Part shown: positions 32,929 to 41,760 of the stretch, piece after piece
Layout: each line of letters opens with the position of its first letter
Position numbering within the stretch: position 1 is the first letter of the stretch
Origin: UBA3069 sp050633465
Lineage (GTDB): Bacteria > Pseudomonadota > Alphaproteobacteria > Rhodobacterales > Rhodobacteraceae
Reading direction: 5' to 3'
Assembly (NCBI GenBank): GCA_050633465.1
Contig: JBOEGO010000004.1
Span: forward strand, 177,972-241,971
Length of the DNA stretch: 64,000 bases
The notes under the pieces: model-generated
What the model was told of the DNA's origin: nothing
What the model saw: only the letters and a program-made list of their open reading frames with translations
Database searches by the model: none
Program-made: the position numbers and the translations under genes

Positions 32929-32994
32929 CTTTTTCTTGGGCGAAATACTCCCGCCGGAGGCTCCCGCCCCATCCACATGAAAGGACACCCGACT

Positions 32995-33867
32995 ATGGTT
33001 GATCTCTCTAAAATTCGCGCCATCGACATCCATACCCACGCCGAAGAACCCTGTGGCTGCCACTCTGATGACGGCTATGACGACCTGCAATCCACCATGG
33101 CGAAATATTTCCGCGCCCCCTGGGAACACCCGCCAACCATCCCCGAAACGGCGGCGCATTACCGCGAACAAAATATCGCCGCGGTCATTTTCCCCGTCGA
33201 TGCGGAACGCGAAACCGGTTACCGGCGCTATAAAAACGAAGAGGTCGCCGAACTGGCCGCCGAAAACGATGATGTGCTGATCCCTTTCGCGTCGATCGAC
33301 CCGCATAAGGGCAAAATGGCCGTGCGCGAGGCCCGCCGCCTGATCCGGGATTTCGGCATCAAAGGGTTCAAATTCCACCCGACGTTTCAGGGGTTTTACC
33401 CCAACGAACGCTTTGCCTATGATTTCTACTCGGTGCTGGAGGAGGAGGGCGCAATCGCCCTGTTCCACACCGGCCAAACCGGTGTCGGATCGGGCATGCC
33501 GGGTGGCAACGGGATGCGGTTGAAATACTCCAACCCGATGTATCTGGATGATGTGGCGGTGGATTTCCCCGACCTGAAAATCATCATGGCGCACCCGTCA
33601 TTCCCCTGGCAAGAAGAGGCACTGGCCGTCGCGCAACACAAACCCAACGTCTATATCGACCTGTCGGGTTGGTCGCCGAAATATTTCCCGCCGATCCTTG
33701 TGAAATACTGCAATTCCATCCTGCGCAAAAAGGTGCTGTTCGGGTCCGACTGGCCGATGATCACGCCCGAACGCTGGCTGTCGGATTTTGAACAGATCGC
33801 CATCAAGGACGAGCTGCGCGAAGACATTATCAAAGGCAACGCCGCGCGCCTGTTGGGGTTGGCATAA
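32995..33867 (+). CDS. Amidohydrolase 2 family protein
   Basis: A 290-residue TIM-barrel metal hydrolase (ACMSD-like Amidohydro_2). The metal-binding HTH is near residue 12 (DIHTHAEEPCGC), a second histidine is in FKFHPTFQG near 125, a third in MAHPSFPW near 200, and the acidic ligand in LFGSDWP near 250. Members act as decarboxylases or as C-C hydrolases. As I recall it, the p-hydroxycinnamate cluster of Rhodococcus also pairs a CoA ligase, hydratase, MarR and amidohydrolase, so a role in removing the two-carbon side chain is plausible. ATG at 32995 has AAAGGA nine bases upstream; an ATG at 32977 does not. Confidence 0.88.
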   Translation: MVDLSKIRAIDIHTHAEEPCGCHSDDGYDDLQSTMAKYFRAPWEHPPTIPETAAHYREQNIAAVIFPVDAERETGYRRYKNEEVAELAAENDDVLIPFASIDPHKGKMAVREARRLIRDFGIKGFKFHPTFQGFYPNERFAYDFYSVLEEEGAIALFHTGQTGVGSGMPGGNGMRLKYSNPMYLDDVAVDFPDLKIIMAHPSFPWQEEALAVAQHKPNVYIDLSGWSPKYFPPILVKYCNSILRKKVLFGSDWPMITPERWLSDFEQIAIKDELREDIIKGNAARLLGLA

Positions 33868-33874
33868 AGGGTTA

Positions 33875-33911
33875 CTGCCCCTTTAGCGGACGGATTTCCC
33901 CAAGGGGGCAG
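33875..33911 (+). terminator. Possible terminator of the aromatic island
   Basis: A 9-bp stem (CTGCCCCTT with AAGGGGGCAG, one bulge) starts eight bases after the amidohydrolase stop. There is no following U tract, so the terminator call is tentative. Confidence 0.4.
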
Positions 33912-34003
33912 GAAAATCACACCTGTGATATACCTTTTTGACATGGCTCAAGGTCGGGGATCATGTAATATGCAGTCTAGCGCATATATGATCGGAGAAC
34001 CCC

Positions 34004-34978
34004 ATGTCAGAAACCGCGCAAGCACCCGCCCACACCAGACTGGAGCATTATCCGGTCACGCTGTTTTCCATTATCATGGGGCTGACCGGACTGGCGCTGG
34101 CGCTGCATGCGGCAGAGGCCGCTTGGAACCTGACCAATGCCCTGTCAAATACCGCGTATTTTGCCGCGATATTGGCATTCGTGGCCGTTTGCATCGGCTA
34201 TCTGGCCAAGGCGATCCGCCACCCGCATGCCGTGGCCGCAGAATGGAACCACCCCGTGCGCATCGCGTTTTTTCCCGCGATTTCCATTTCGCTTTTATTG
34301 CTGGGGGCGGCGTCTTTGTCGCGGTCGCTCGCCCTGGCCGAGGCACTGTGGCTGGCGGGCGCTGCGTTGCAGGGCGTGCTGACCATCGCTGTGGTGTCGG
34401 GCTGGATATCGGCACGCGCCTTTCAAACCGGACATCTGAATCCGGCGTGGTTTATCCCGGCTGTGGGCAATGTGATCGTGCCGATTGCGGGGGCCAAATT
34501 GGGGTATGTCGAACTGAGCTGGTATTTCATGTCGGTCGGGCTTTTGTTCTGGATTGTGCTGCTGACGCTGGTGATGAACCGGCTGATTTTCCATGATCCG
34601 CTGCCGGGGCGGTTGCAGCCGACACTGGTCATCCTGATCGCGCCGCCGGCTGTCGCCTTTACGGCCTGGCTGAACCTGACAGGGCAGGTGGATGCCTTTG
34701 CCCGCATCCTGTTGAACGCGGCCTACCTGTTTACACTGATCGTGGCCGTGCAATTGCCACGCATCGTGAAATTGCCGTTTGCCCTGTCATTCTGGGCGCT
34801 TAGCTTTCCTTTTGCGGCGGTGTCCATTGCCAGCTTTTTATACGCGGGGGAAACCGGGTCGCTGGCCCATATGTGGATCGGCACGGCGTTGCTGGCCGTG
34901 TTGTCGGTGATCATCGCGGGGCTGTTGCTGCGCACCACGCGGGCCATTATGGCGGGGGAAATCTGCGTTCCAGAATAG
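34004..34978 (+). CDS. SLAC1/TehA-type anion channel family protein (TDT)
   Basis: A 324-residue membrane protein with about ten hydrophobic helices. HYPVTLFSIIMGLTGLALAL after a short soluble N-terminus and AWFIPAVGNVIVPIAG near residue 147 are marks of the TehA/SLAC1/Mae1 family. Members conduct anions or export organic acids or sulfite. Substrate unknown here. It is alone on its strand between the aromatic island and a convergent BKACE gene, with a TTGACA about 60 bases upstream as a possible -35 element. Confidence 0.88.
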   Translation: MSETAQAPAHTRLEHYPVTLFSIIMGLTGLALALHAAEAAWNLTNALSNTAYFAAILAFVAVCIGYLAKAIRHPHAVAAEWNHPVRIAFFPAISISLLLLGAASLSRSLALAEALWLAGAALQGVLTIAVVSGWISARAFQTGHLNPAWFIPAVGNVIVPIAGAKLGYVELSWYFMSVGLLFWIVLLTLVMNRLIFHDPLPGRLQPTLVILIAPPAVAFTAWLNLTGQVDAFARILLNAAYLFTLIVAVQLPRIVKLPFALSFWALSFPFAAVSIASFLYAGETGSLAHMWIGTALLAVLSVIIAGLLLRTTRAIMAGEICVPE

Positions 34979-35014
34979 AAACAGGCCGCCCCCGATCGTG
35001 GGAACGGCCTGTTT
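34979..35014. terminator. Bidirectional terminator between convergent genes
   Basis: A perfect 10-bp stem (AAACAGGCCG / CGGCCTGTTT) with a 16-base inner region that can pair further (CCCC/GGGG part). It ends in TTT on the plus strand and lies between the stops of the SLAC1-like and BKACE genes. Confidence 0.75.
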
Positions 35015-35036
35015 GTCTGGTTCCGAAAGACCGGTG

Positions 35037-35867
35037 TTAAACCTTGGCCAGACCCAGCATTTCGCGGGCCTGCGCGGGCGTTGCCACGGGGCGTTCGTAT
35101 TTTTCGCACAGGTCCACAACCCGTTGGATCAGCGCGGCATTGGACGGGGCCAGTGTTTTGCTGTCGATGCGGATGTTGTCCTCTAGTCCGGCGCGGGCGT
35201 GACCGCCATTGGCCACGGCCCAGTCATTCAATGTGATCTGGTCGCGGCCGATGCCCGCGGCGCACCATTCGCTGTCGGGCAGCAGGCGGGCCATGGTGGC
35301 ACGGTAGTAATCAAACACGTCCCGATCCACCGGCATGGCATTTTTCACGCCCATCACGAACTGCACATAGGGGCTATCGACCAGACGCCCGTCGGCATAC
35401 ATTTTCGCAGCCTGATGGATGTGGGACAGGTCGAATGCCTCGATTTCGGGGCGGATGCCATAGGTTTTCATTTCCGATGCCAGCCAATCGACCAGATCGG
35501 GCTGGTTTTCATATACCCGCGTCGGAAAATTGTTGGACCCGACCGAAAGCGAGGCCATATCCGGTTTCAACGGCAACATACCGCCACGGGTTTCCCCTGC
35601 ACCCGAACGGCCACCCGTGGAAAACTGGATAATCATTCCGGGGCAATGCTTTTCCACACCTTCCTTGAGCCGTGCAAATTTTTCCGGGTCGCTTGAGGCA
35701 GAGCCGTCATCATTGCGCACATGGGCGTGGACGATGGCCGCACCGGTTTCGAACGCCTCGTGGGTGCTTTCGATCTGTTCGGCCACGGTGATCGGCACAG
35801 CGGGGTTATCGGCCTTTTGCGGCAGGCTGCCTGTGATGGCACAGCAGATAATGCAGGGTTTGGTCAT
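35037..35867 (-). CDS. BKACE family protein (beta-keto acid cleavage enzyme, DUF849)
   Basis: A 276-residue zinc-dependent TIM-barrel enzyme. PCIICCAITGSLPQKADNPAVP at the N-terminus (in two parts) and AAIVHAHVRNDDG with the metal-ligand HxH are family marks; SVGSNNFPTRVYEN and EIEAFDLSH follow. BKACE enzymes condense a beta-keto acid with acetyl-CoA to give acetoacetate and a new acyl-CoA. The substrate cannot be told. The start at MTKPCIICC follows GGAGGAG; a longer frame to 35936 is unlikely. It ends convergently with the SLAC1-like gene. Confidence 0.9.
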   Translation of the reverse strand: MTKPCIICCAITGSLPQKADNPAVPITVAEQIESTHEAFETGAAIVHAHVRNDDGSASSDPEKFARLKEGVEKHCPGMIIQFSTGGRSGAGETRGGMLPLKPDMASLSVGSNNFPTRVYENQPDLVDWLASEMKTYGIRPEIEAFDLSHIHQAAKMYADGRLVDSPYVQFVMGVKNAMPVDRDVFDYYRATMARLLPDSEWCAAGIGRDQITLNDWAVANGGHARAGLEDNIRIDSKTLAPSNAALIQRVVDLCEKYERPVATPAQAREMLGLAKV

Positions 35868-36052
35868 GGGGGTCGCGCTCCTCCGGTGGTGGTTGGGATC
35901 GCAGGTCTGATCTGCGAGAATAGTTGACACTGCCACATATCTTGCGGCGATGGCAAGAAATCAAGCGATCAATCAACGGAATGCTACCGCCGCCGCCACG
36001 CAAACAAAAGCGCCGCGCACAATATTACTGTGATTGCACTACTGTGAATGCA

Positions 36053-36955
36053 CTACTTTGCGTGGGCACCCAAGGCCAGGGTGTGTTCACGCAACCAGAC
36101 CATAAACCCGCGCGGATCCTTGTGCAGCAGTTCCATCTGCGCATCATCCAGCGGCTGCCCGACCACGGGGGATTGCGGTTTGTTGCAGCTGTGGACGATT
36201 TCGTGCAGCAACAGACCCTGCCGCAGGGTTGCGGAAATGCGGTTTGCCATCTGATACCAGCGCGAATTGCCACCCGGAAAAAATATCGGCAATACCCGCG
36301 CACCAGACCGGCGGATCAACTGTGCGGTGAATACGTTCCACTCTGCCTCTTCGGCGGGGCCGAACATGGTTTTCGAATTCGCCACCACACCCGACGGAAA
36401 CAGGCTGACCACGCCACCGTTTTTCAACAGATCCATCGCATCGGCACGCATGGTTTTGAATTTTGCCTGCGCTTCGGGGTCGTGGGGAAAGGGCGCGGGG
36501 ATCATGAAACTGGCTGCGACCTCGTCGATGCCGGTTAAAATGGCACGGGTCAGGATTTTGTAATCGGGACGGCGGCGGCCAATCAGATCGGCCAAAATCA
36601 TCCCGTCCACCATGCCGTGCGGATGGTTCGCAACCACCACAACCGGTCCTTCGGCGGGGATGCGGTCAATCTGTTCCTGCGGGGTGGTCAAAGGAATGCC
36701 CATCACATCCAGCGCCGCACGCCAGAACGGTTGCCCCGAAGGCGCGCCACTGCGTTCGAATTCGCGGATCAGTTTGATAATGGTGATCTTGCCCGTCAGC
36801 CATTCGATCGACCGGATCACCGTCGATTGCAGCGGGCTGTCAAAGCTGTTGGCATAGGTCAGGCTGCGACGGTCGTATTTGGTAAATACAACATCGCCTG
36901 ACGCGGCGGTGCCCGTCTTGATTTCAGTGCTTTCCACCACTCGGTCTGCCACCAC
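36053..36955 (-). CDS. 1-acyl-sn-glycerol-3-phosphate acyltransferase-like protein
   Basis: A 300-residue PlsC-type acyltransferase. The catalytic NHPHGMVDG (Hx4D type) is near residue 110, and FPSGVV near 190 matches the substrate-binding FPEG block. The N-terminal 90 residues contain no clear membrane span. It probably acylates a lysophospholipid or ornithine-lipid precursor at the inner membrane; the exact acceptor is unknown. It begins at a GTG behind GGATGGGAAA, 42 bases after the HPr gene on the same strand, so it may be the last gene of the PTS transcript. Confidence 0.83.
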   Translation of the reverse strand: MVADRVVESTEIKTGTAASGDVVFTKYDRRSLTYANSFDSPLQSTVIRSIEWLTGKITIIKLIREFERSGAPSGQPFWRAALDVMGIPLTTPQEQIDRIPAEGPVVVVANHPHGMVDGMILADLIGRRRPDYKILTRAILTGIDEVAASFMIPAPFPHDPEAQAKFKTMRADAMDLLKNGGVVSLFPSGVVANSKTMFGPAEEAEWNVFTAQLIRRSGARVLPIFFPGGNSRWYQMANRISATLRQGLLLHEIVHSCNKPQSPVVGQPLDDAQMELLHKDPRGFMVWLREHTLALGAHAK

Positions 36956-36997
36956 TTTCCCATCCGTCCCCCGGCCATCACGCGGCGGGAGAGGGTC

Positions 36998-37276
36998 TTA
37001 CATTTCTTCCCCGAACCGATCAGCCACCAACGCTTGCAGCGCATCGGCCAATGCCTCGGCATCGGGTCCCGAGGTCTGAACCTCAATAGTGCTTCCCTTG
37101 GCCGCTGCCAACATCAAAAGCCCCATGATGCTGTCGCCACCGGCGGACATGCCGTCGCGGCTGACCTCGGCACGGGCATCGAAACCTTCGACAACCTCGA
37201 CAAACTTGGCCGAGGCACGGGCATGCAAGCCCTTTTCATTGATAATATCGAAATTGCGGATCACTGTATCACTCAT
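36998..37276 (-). CDS. ptsH: HPr phosphocarrier protein
   Basis: A 92-residue HPr protein of the phosphotransferase system. The phospho-accepting histidine is His18 in EKGLHARASAKF, and Ser49 in GGDSIMGLL is the site for HPr kinase. It passes phosphate from enzyme I to EIIA. No sugar-specific EIIB/EIIC is encoded nearby, so this belongs to a regulatory PTS. It lies in the order hprK-rapZ-EIIA-HPr on the minus strand. Confidence 0.96.
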   Translation of the reverse strand: MSDTVIRNFDIINEKGLHARASAKFVEVVEGFDARAEVSRDGMSAGGDSIMGLLMLAAAKGSTIEVQTSGPDAEALADALQALVADRFGEEM

Positions 37277-37285
37277 AAAACTAGC

Positions 37286-37678
37286 CTAGTCGGTGGAAAT
37301 GTTCTGAGTGTCAATATATTTGCGCCCTGCTTCCATCGCGGCACGCACTGCATCGCCCACCGGCATGTGGCGGCTTTTGGCCAGTTTCACCAGCATGGGC
37401 AGGTTCGCGCCATATAGAAAACGGCGGCCTTCGGGCTGACAGGCCCGCAATGACAGATTGGATGGCGACCCGCCAAACATATCCGTAACCACGACCACAC
37501 CATCGCCACTGTCGACCTCGTCCGCTGCGGTGCATATCTCGCCCTGCTTGAAGTCGCGGTCGTGCTCCGCCTCTATCGCGATGGCGCGAATGCCGGGCTG
37601 TTGGCCCACAACATGCTCTACGGCGGCCAGGTATTCCCGTGCCAACCCACCATGCGCAACAATCACAATTCCGAGCAA
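37286..37678 (-). CDS. PTS EIIA component, mannose type
   Basis: A 130-residue EIIA-Man domain protein. His9 in IVIVAHGG is the phosphorylation site, and VTDMFGGSPSN near residue 65 is the family signature. Standalone EIIA-Man proteins in alphaproteobacteria act in regulation, not sugar uptake. It starts at TTG (37678) behind GGAGAAGG; no ATG is available near the correct N-terminus. Nine bases before the HPr gene. Confidence 0.93.
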   Translation of the reverse strand: MLGIVIVAHGGLAREYLAAVEHVVGQQPGIRAIAIEAEHDRDFKQGEICTAADEVDSGDGVVVVTDMFGGSPSNLSLRACQPEGRRFLYGANLPMLVKLAKSRHMPVGDAVRAAMEAGRKYIDTQNISTD

Positions 37679-37690
37679 GCCCGCCTTCTC

Positions 37691-38617
37691 CTAACTTTTC
37701 GAAGCGTCGCGTGAGCTGGGCTGCGCGGTTTCCCGCCGCTCCAGCTCGCGATGCCTAATTGACACCTGCCAGCCGCCATCCGCAAGTGCCTTGGCAAGGA
37801 TTTCCGCAAGGGCAACCGAACGATGTTGGCCGCCAGTGCAGCCAAACCCGATTGCAAAATGCGCTTTTCCCTCTTCACGATAGGCGGGCAACAACATTTC
37901 CGTCAACTCGCGCAGCTTCTCGAAAAAGGGATTGGCGCGTGGGTCCTGAAAAATGTAATCGGCCACGTCGACATCGCGCCCGTCCAATGTCCGCAATGCG
38001 GGATTCCAATAGGGGTTGCGCAGAAAACGACAGTCAAACACCATATCCATGCCGCGGGGCAGGCCGCGTTTGTAACTGAAACTGTTGACTGAAACCGCCA
38101 GCGCACGCCCGTCCTTGCCAGCAAAAAACCGCTCTAGTTCGGCGCGCAGGTCATGGGGCGACAATTCCGATGTTTCGATCAGGATATCAGCGCGGGCACG
38201 GATCGGGACCAGCAGATCCAATTCACGGCGTATGCCCGCATCTGGGCTTTCGCCGGGGGACATCGGATGGCGGCGGCGTGTTTCGGAATACCGCCGCAAC
38301 AGGACATCCCGCTGGGCATCCAGATACAGCAGTTCCGGTGACACGCCCGACATGCCACCCAAACGGTCAATGGTTTCGATCAGGGCATTGACTGAAAAAT
38401 CGCGGTTTCGCACATCAAGGCCCAATGCCATGGGACGCGCAGGTGGCGGACCGTCCAACAGGCGGGGCAGCAAACTCAGCGGCAGATTGTCGATCGCCTC
38501 GAAGCCAAGATCCTCTAACACATTGATCGCCGTGGACCTGCCGGCGCCGGACGGGCCAGTGACCAGCACAATGCGCTGCCCTGTTCTGGTTTCCGTCATG
38601 GGGTCGGTATTGGTCAC
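37691..38617 (-). CDS. rapZ: RNase adapter / P-loop protein RapZ
   Basis: A 308-residue RapZ (YvcJ) family protein. Walker A GPSGAGRST is near residue 21; GCTGGQHRSV near 270 and FCRFLRNP-like FDCRFLRNPYW near 208 are family marks. In enterobacteria RapZ controls glucosamine-6-phosphate synthase through small RNAs; in alphaproteobacteria the target is not established. A GTG start at 38617 is set by AGGAG ten bases upstream. It sits between hprK and the EIIA gene, as often seen. Confidence 0.94.
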   Translation of the reverse strand: MTNTDPMTETRTGQRIVLVTGPSGAGRSTAINVLEDLGFEAIDNLPLSLLPRLLDGPPPARPMALGLDVRNRDFSVNALIETIDRLGGMSGVSPELLYLDAQRDVLLRRYSETRRRHPMSPGESPDAGIRRELDLLVPIRARADILIETSELSPHDLRAELERFFAGKDGRALAVSVNSFSYKRGLPRGMDMVFDCRFLRNPYWNPALRTLDGRDVDVADYIFQDPRANPFFEKLRELTEMLLPAYREEGKAHFAIGFGCTGGQHRSVALAEILAKALADGGWQVSIRHRELERRETAQPSSRDASKS

Positions 38618-38644
38618 GTGCTTGCGTCTCCTATCGGGGGCAGA

Positions 38645-39106
38645 TCATTTCGCGTCCTGCCGCCCTGTTTTCAGATATTGCAGAATCGCTGCTGCAAAAG
38701 CCCTGCTGTCGACATTGTGAAGCAGAGGAAGCCGACACCCAAGCAGGTTTTCGCTGCGCCGCGGCGGAATGCGATCTGTTTCCGTATGGTCAAGGTCGAT
38801 TACCAGCGCAACAGGGCAGGGGCCGTGTGGGGTGGCATGTAAAATACCGATACCGCGGGCTTCGACCAGACCAGCGATGGTGGCAGGGCAACTGGCAATG
38901 AGCGCACCGTCACTATGTGTCAAAATCACCTGATCATCAGCCACCAACGCGCCGCCATAGGCCATAAGTTGCAGGGCAAGCGATGATTTTCCGCTGCCAG
39001 CCGCGCCGCGTATCAGAACGGCCCTGTCATGTGCGGCGATGCAACTGGCATGGATTACGATGCTGTTTGACGCGTTGCCATTGCCCCGCGCATCACTGCC
39101 CCGCAT
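38645..39106 (-). CDS. hprK: HPr kinase/phosphorylase, short alphaproteobacterial form
   Basis: A protein of about 153 residues containing only the HprK C-terminal kinase domain: Walker A RGAAGSGKSS near residue 32, then LVADDQV near 57. It lacks the N-terminal domain of Firmicutes HprK, which is normal in this class. It should phosphorylate HPr on Ser49. ATG at 39106 lies one base after the chvG stop (TGATATG); an in-frame ATG at 39160 would overlap chvG by 50 bases. Confidence 0.88.
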   Translation of the reverse strand: MRGSDARGNGNASNSIVIHASCIAAHDRAVLIRGAAGSGKSSLALQLMAYGGALVADDQVILTHSDGALIASCPATIAGLVEARGIGILHATPHGPCPVALVIDLDHTETDRIPPRRSENLLGCRLPLLHNVDSRAFAAAILQYLKTGRQDAK

Positions 39107-39107
39107 A

Positions 39108-40832
39108 TCACACCGGCAGGCCAACGACAAAACGGGCGCCAAGCGGGTCAGAGGTGACATCGGCGTCAGTCGGGCGGATATTCTCTGCCCAGATCACACC
39201 GCCATGTGCTTCGACGATCTGCTTGGATATCGCCAACCCGAGGCCGGAATTGTTGCCATATTGCTGTTCTGGGCGTTCGGAATAAAAGCGTTTGAACACC
39301 TTGGCCAAGGCCTGATCGGGGATGCCCGGGCCCGTGTCTTCGACGACGACCAGCACGCGGTTTTCACGCCGGCGTGCCCAAACGCGAATGGCATCGCCTT
39401 CTTCGCAAAAACTGATCGCATTGGTGATCAGGTTGACAAAAACCTGCGCCAGACGTGCTTCTAGCCCGTGAACGATGATGGGGTTTTCGGGCAGGTCTGC
39501 GATAAATTCAATGCCTTGGCTGCCCGCTTCCTGCCCCAGGTATTCGCTGAGATTGCCCAGCATTTTCAACAGGTCAAAGGCTTCTTGTTCTTCTTTGACA
39601 AGTTCGCTGTCCAGCCGCGAAGCATTGGAAATATCGCTGACCAGCCGATCCAGCCGACGCACGTCGTGTTCGATCACCTCTAACAGCCGCTGACGCTGGT
39701 CATCACGTTTCACAATGCCCAAAGTGCCAACGGCAGAACGCAAAGAGGCAAGCGGGTTCTTGATTTCATGGGCCACATCTGCGGCAAATTGTTCGTTGCT
39801 ATCGATCCTGTCATATAGCGCCGTCACCATGCCGCGTAGCGCACCTGACAAACGACCGATTTCGTCGGGTCGGGCGGTCAGATCGGGGATGCGGATGCGG
39901 CTGGGATTGGGGTTGGAATGATCACCACCTTGCCCCAGTTCTGCGGCTGCGGCCAGATCGGACAGCGGATTGGAGATGGTCGAAGCCAGAACCAGACTTA
40001 GCCCGATCGAGACAAGGGTAGCGATCAGGAACATTTGCAGCACGCGTTCGCGTTCGATCCGAACCATCTGGTCGATTTCACCTGCGACCGAGGCCAGCGC
40101 AACCACACCAACAGCGTTGCCCTGATGGATAACCGGGGTGGCCACCGAATAGACCGTGCTGCCCGTGGCATCCTGCAGGGTGCGGATTTGCGCCCCGCTT
40201 GATAACGCGGCGGGCACCAGATTTGCTGTTTGCGCCTCGATGCTTGGCGTTTCTGTTCCGCTGCTGTTGTCCGGGAAAACCTGGGACACAACGTGCCAGA
40301 TCGCTTCGAGTGAATCCAAAATGATCGTGCGGCTGCCACGGTCGCTATAGGAACTGGTGGTTTGCATGATGCCGCGGCCTGTGTCGGCAGCGATCAAGCC
40401 TTCGGCCAGATCATACACAAACACTTCCTCGCCTTCGCGCAAATCCAGGCCCGACAGGGTTTCGGCCACGTCGATCCCGTCGCCTGTGGCCAGATTGACG
40501 GGGGCACCTGCGGGCAGGCGCGCCTCCAGAACATCGGCGACCAGTTCGGCCTCGGCGACCATCCGGTTGGCGCGCTGCACGGCCAATGTGTCGCGAGAGG
40601 AGTTCAGGAACAGCACACCGGCCACCAGCACATTCAACGCGATCAGGTTGAATGTGATGATTTTCCGGGTCAGAGGTGATTTGTTGAGGGAAAACGCACG
40701 GCGCCGCTCGCGGCGGGCGCGAAGTTCGTTTTCGACCATGTTGTCGGGGGTGACAAAATCATCCCCCAAAACCACATCGCCTTCTTGATAGGGCGCTTGA
40801 TCGCGCACATTCAAACCCTCTGTCAGCGCCAT
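39108..40832 (-). CDS. chvG: Sensor histidine kinase ChvG
   Basis: A 574-residue membrane histidine kinase. A membrane helix at about 58-80 and another at about 264-286 flank a periplasmic sensor domain; HAMP follows. The H-box FAADVAHEIKNPLASLRSA has its histidine near residue 355; the N box (LITNAISFCEEG) and G boxes (VEDTGPGIPD, SGLGLAIS) complete the kinase. ChvG/ExoS senses acid or envelope stress in rhizobia and relatives and phosphorylates ChvI. It immediately follows chvI with no gap. Confidence 0.95.
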   Translation of the reverse strand: MALTEGLNVRDQAPYQEGDVVLGDDFVTPDNMVENELRARRERRRAFSLNKSPLTRKIITFNLIALNVLVAGVLFLNSSRDTLAVQRANRMVAEAELVADVLEARLPAGAPVNLATGDGIDVAETLSGLDLREGEEVFVYDLAEGLIAADTGRGIMQTTSSYSDRGSRTIILDSLEAIWHVVSQVFPDNSSGTETPSIEAQTANLVPAALSSGAQIRTLQDATGSTVYSVATPVIHQGNAVGVVALASVAGEIDQMVRIERERVLQMFLIATLVSIGLSLVLASTISNPLSDLAAAAELGQGGDHSNPNPSRIRIPDLTARPDEIGRLSGALRGMVTALYDRIDSNEQFAADVAHEIKNPLASLRSAVGTLGIVKRDDQRQRLLEVIEHDVRRLDRLVSDISNASRLDSELVKEEQEAFDLLKMLGNLSEYLGQEAGSQGIEFIADLPENPIIVHGLEARLAQVFVNLITNAISFCEEGDAIRVWARRRENRVLVVVEDTGPGIPDQALAKVFKRFYSERPEQQYGNNSGLGLAISKQIVEAHGGVIWAENIRPTDADVTSDPLGARFVVGLPV

Positions 40833-41534
40833 TTACTCTTCGTTGTATCTGTAACCGATACCGTACAGCGTCTCAATCGCCGAAAATTCGGTATCAGCGC
40901 TGCGCATTTTCTTGCGCAAGCGTTTGATGTGGCTGTCGATGGTGCGGTCATCCACATAAACCTGATCGTCATAGGCCACGTCCATCAACTGATCGCGGGA
41001 TTTGACGAAACCGGGGCGCTGTGCCAGCGCCTGAAGAAGCAGGAATTCGGTCACGGTGAGCGAGACATCCTTGCCTTTCCATGCAACCGAGTGGCGCAGC
41101 GGGTCCATCCGCAATTCGCCGCGTTCGATCACTTTGGTTTCTTCGGTGTCGCCCACAACGTCACCGGCCACGGCATCCTGACGGCGCAGCAGCGCGCGGA
41201 TGCGTTCGACCAGAAGCCGTTGGGAAAAGGGCTTTTTCACGTAATCATCGGCACCCATGCGCAGGCCCAGAACCTCGTCGATCTCGTCATCTTTCGAGGT
41301 GAGGAAGATCACCGGCATGGATGTTTTCTGCCGCAGGCGTTGCAGCAGGTCCATGCCGTCCATGCGGGGCATCTTGATATCCAGAACCGCCATATCCGGC
41401 AGTTTCTTGTTAAATGCGTCCAGCGCCTGCTGGCCATCATGATAGGTCTCGACTTCAAATCCCTCTGCTTCGAGGGTCATGGCCACTGACGTCAGGATGT
41501 TCCTGTCATCGTCCACAAGGGCGATTTTTGACAT
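40833..41534 (-). CDS. chvI: Response regulator ChvI
   Basis: A 233-residue OmpR-type response regulator. A receiver domain with acidic pocket D8/D9 and phospho-acceptor Asp near residue 51 (VLDIKMPRMDG), then a winged-helix DNA-binding domain (TVTEFLLLQALAQRPGFV, YVDDRTIDSHIKRLRKK). Divergent from pckA with a 356-base spacer, as in other alphaproteobacteria. The partner kinase gene follows directly. Confidence 0.96.
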   Translation of the reverse strand: MSKIALVDDDRNILTSVAMTLEAEGFEVETYHDGQQALDAFNKKLPDMAVLDIKMPRMDGMDLLQRLRQKTSMPVIFLTSKDDEIDEVLGLRMGADDYVKKPFSQRLLVERIRALLRRQDAVAGDVVGDTEETKVIERGELRMDPLRHSVAWKGKDVSLTVTEFLLLQALAQRPGFVKSRDQLMDVAYDDQVYVDDRTIDSHIKRLRKKMRSADTEFSAIETLYGIGYRYNEE

Positions 41535-41719
41535 TAGGTTATTCCTTGTACTGCTCGTTTTTGCCTGATTTTTTCCACAGTATTCGCCATTTTTTGCTTT
41601 CCGATCAATCCCAATTCGCGAATCAGGTACCTGTCAGGCACCGATTGTGACCAAAAAACGTAACCAAGACCTGAATCGCGCCGGATTGCCGCAGGTCAAA
41701 CCCCCAGTTTTCTTTACAG

Positions 41720-41760
41720 TTTGCGCTAAACCGCGCTTGGTTGCGCTAACTAGCGAAAAC
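41720..41760 (+). promoter_or_regulatory. Repeated operator-like motif in the chvI-pckA spacer
   Basis: The 356-base region 41535-41890 between chvI and pckA holds no gene. In it, TTTGCGCTAAA (41720-41730) and TTGCGCTAACTAGCGAA (41741-41757) repeat TTGCGCTAA at a 20-base spacing; the second copy is close to palindromic. It resembles LacI-family operators of carbon-metabolism regulators (PckR/CceR type). A GCGCGGG/CCCGCGC hairpin near 41825-41842 lies in the leader. Confidence 0.45.
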
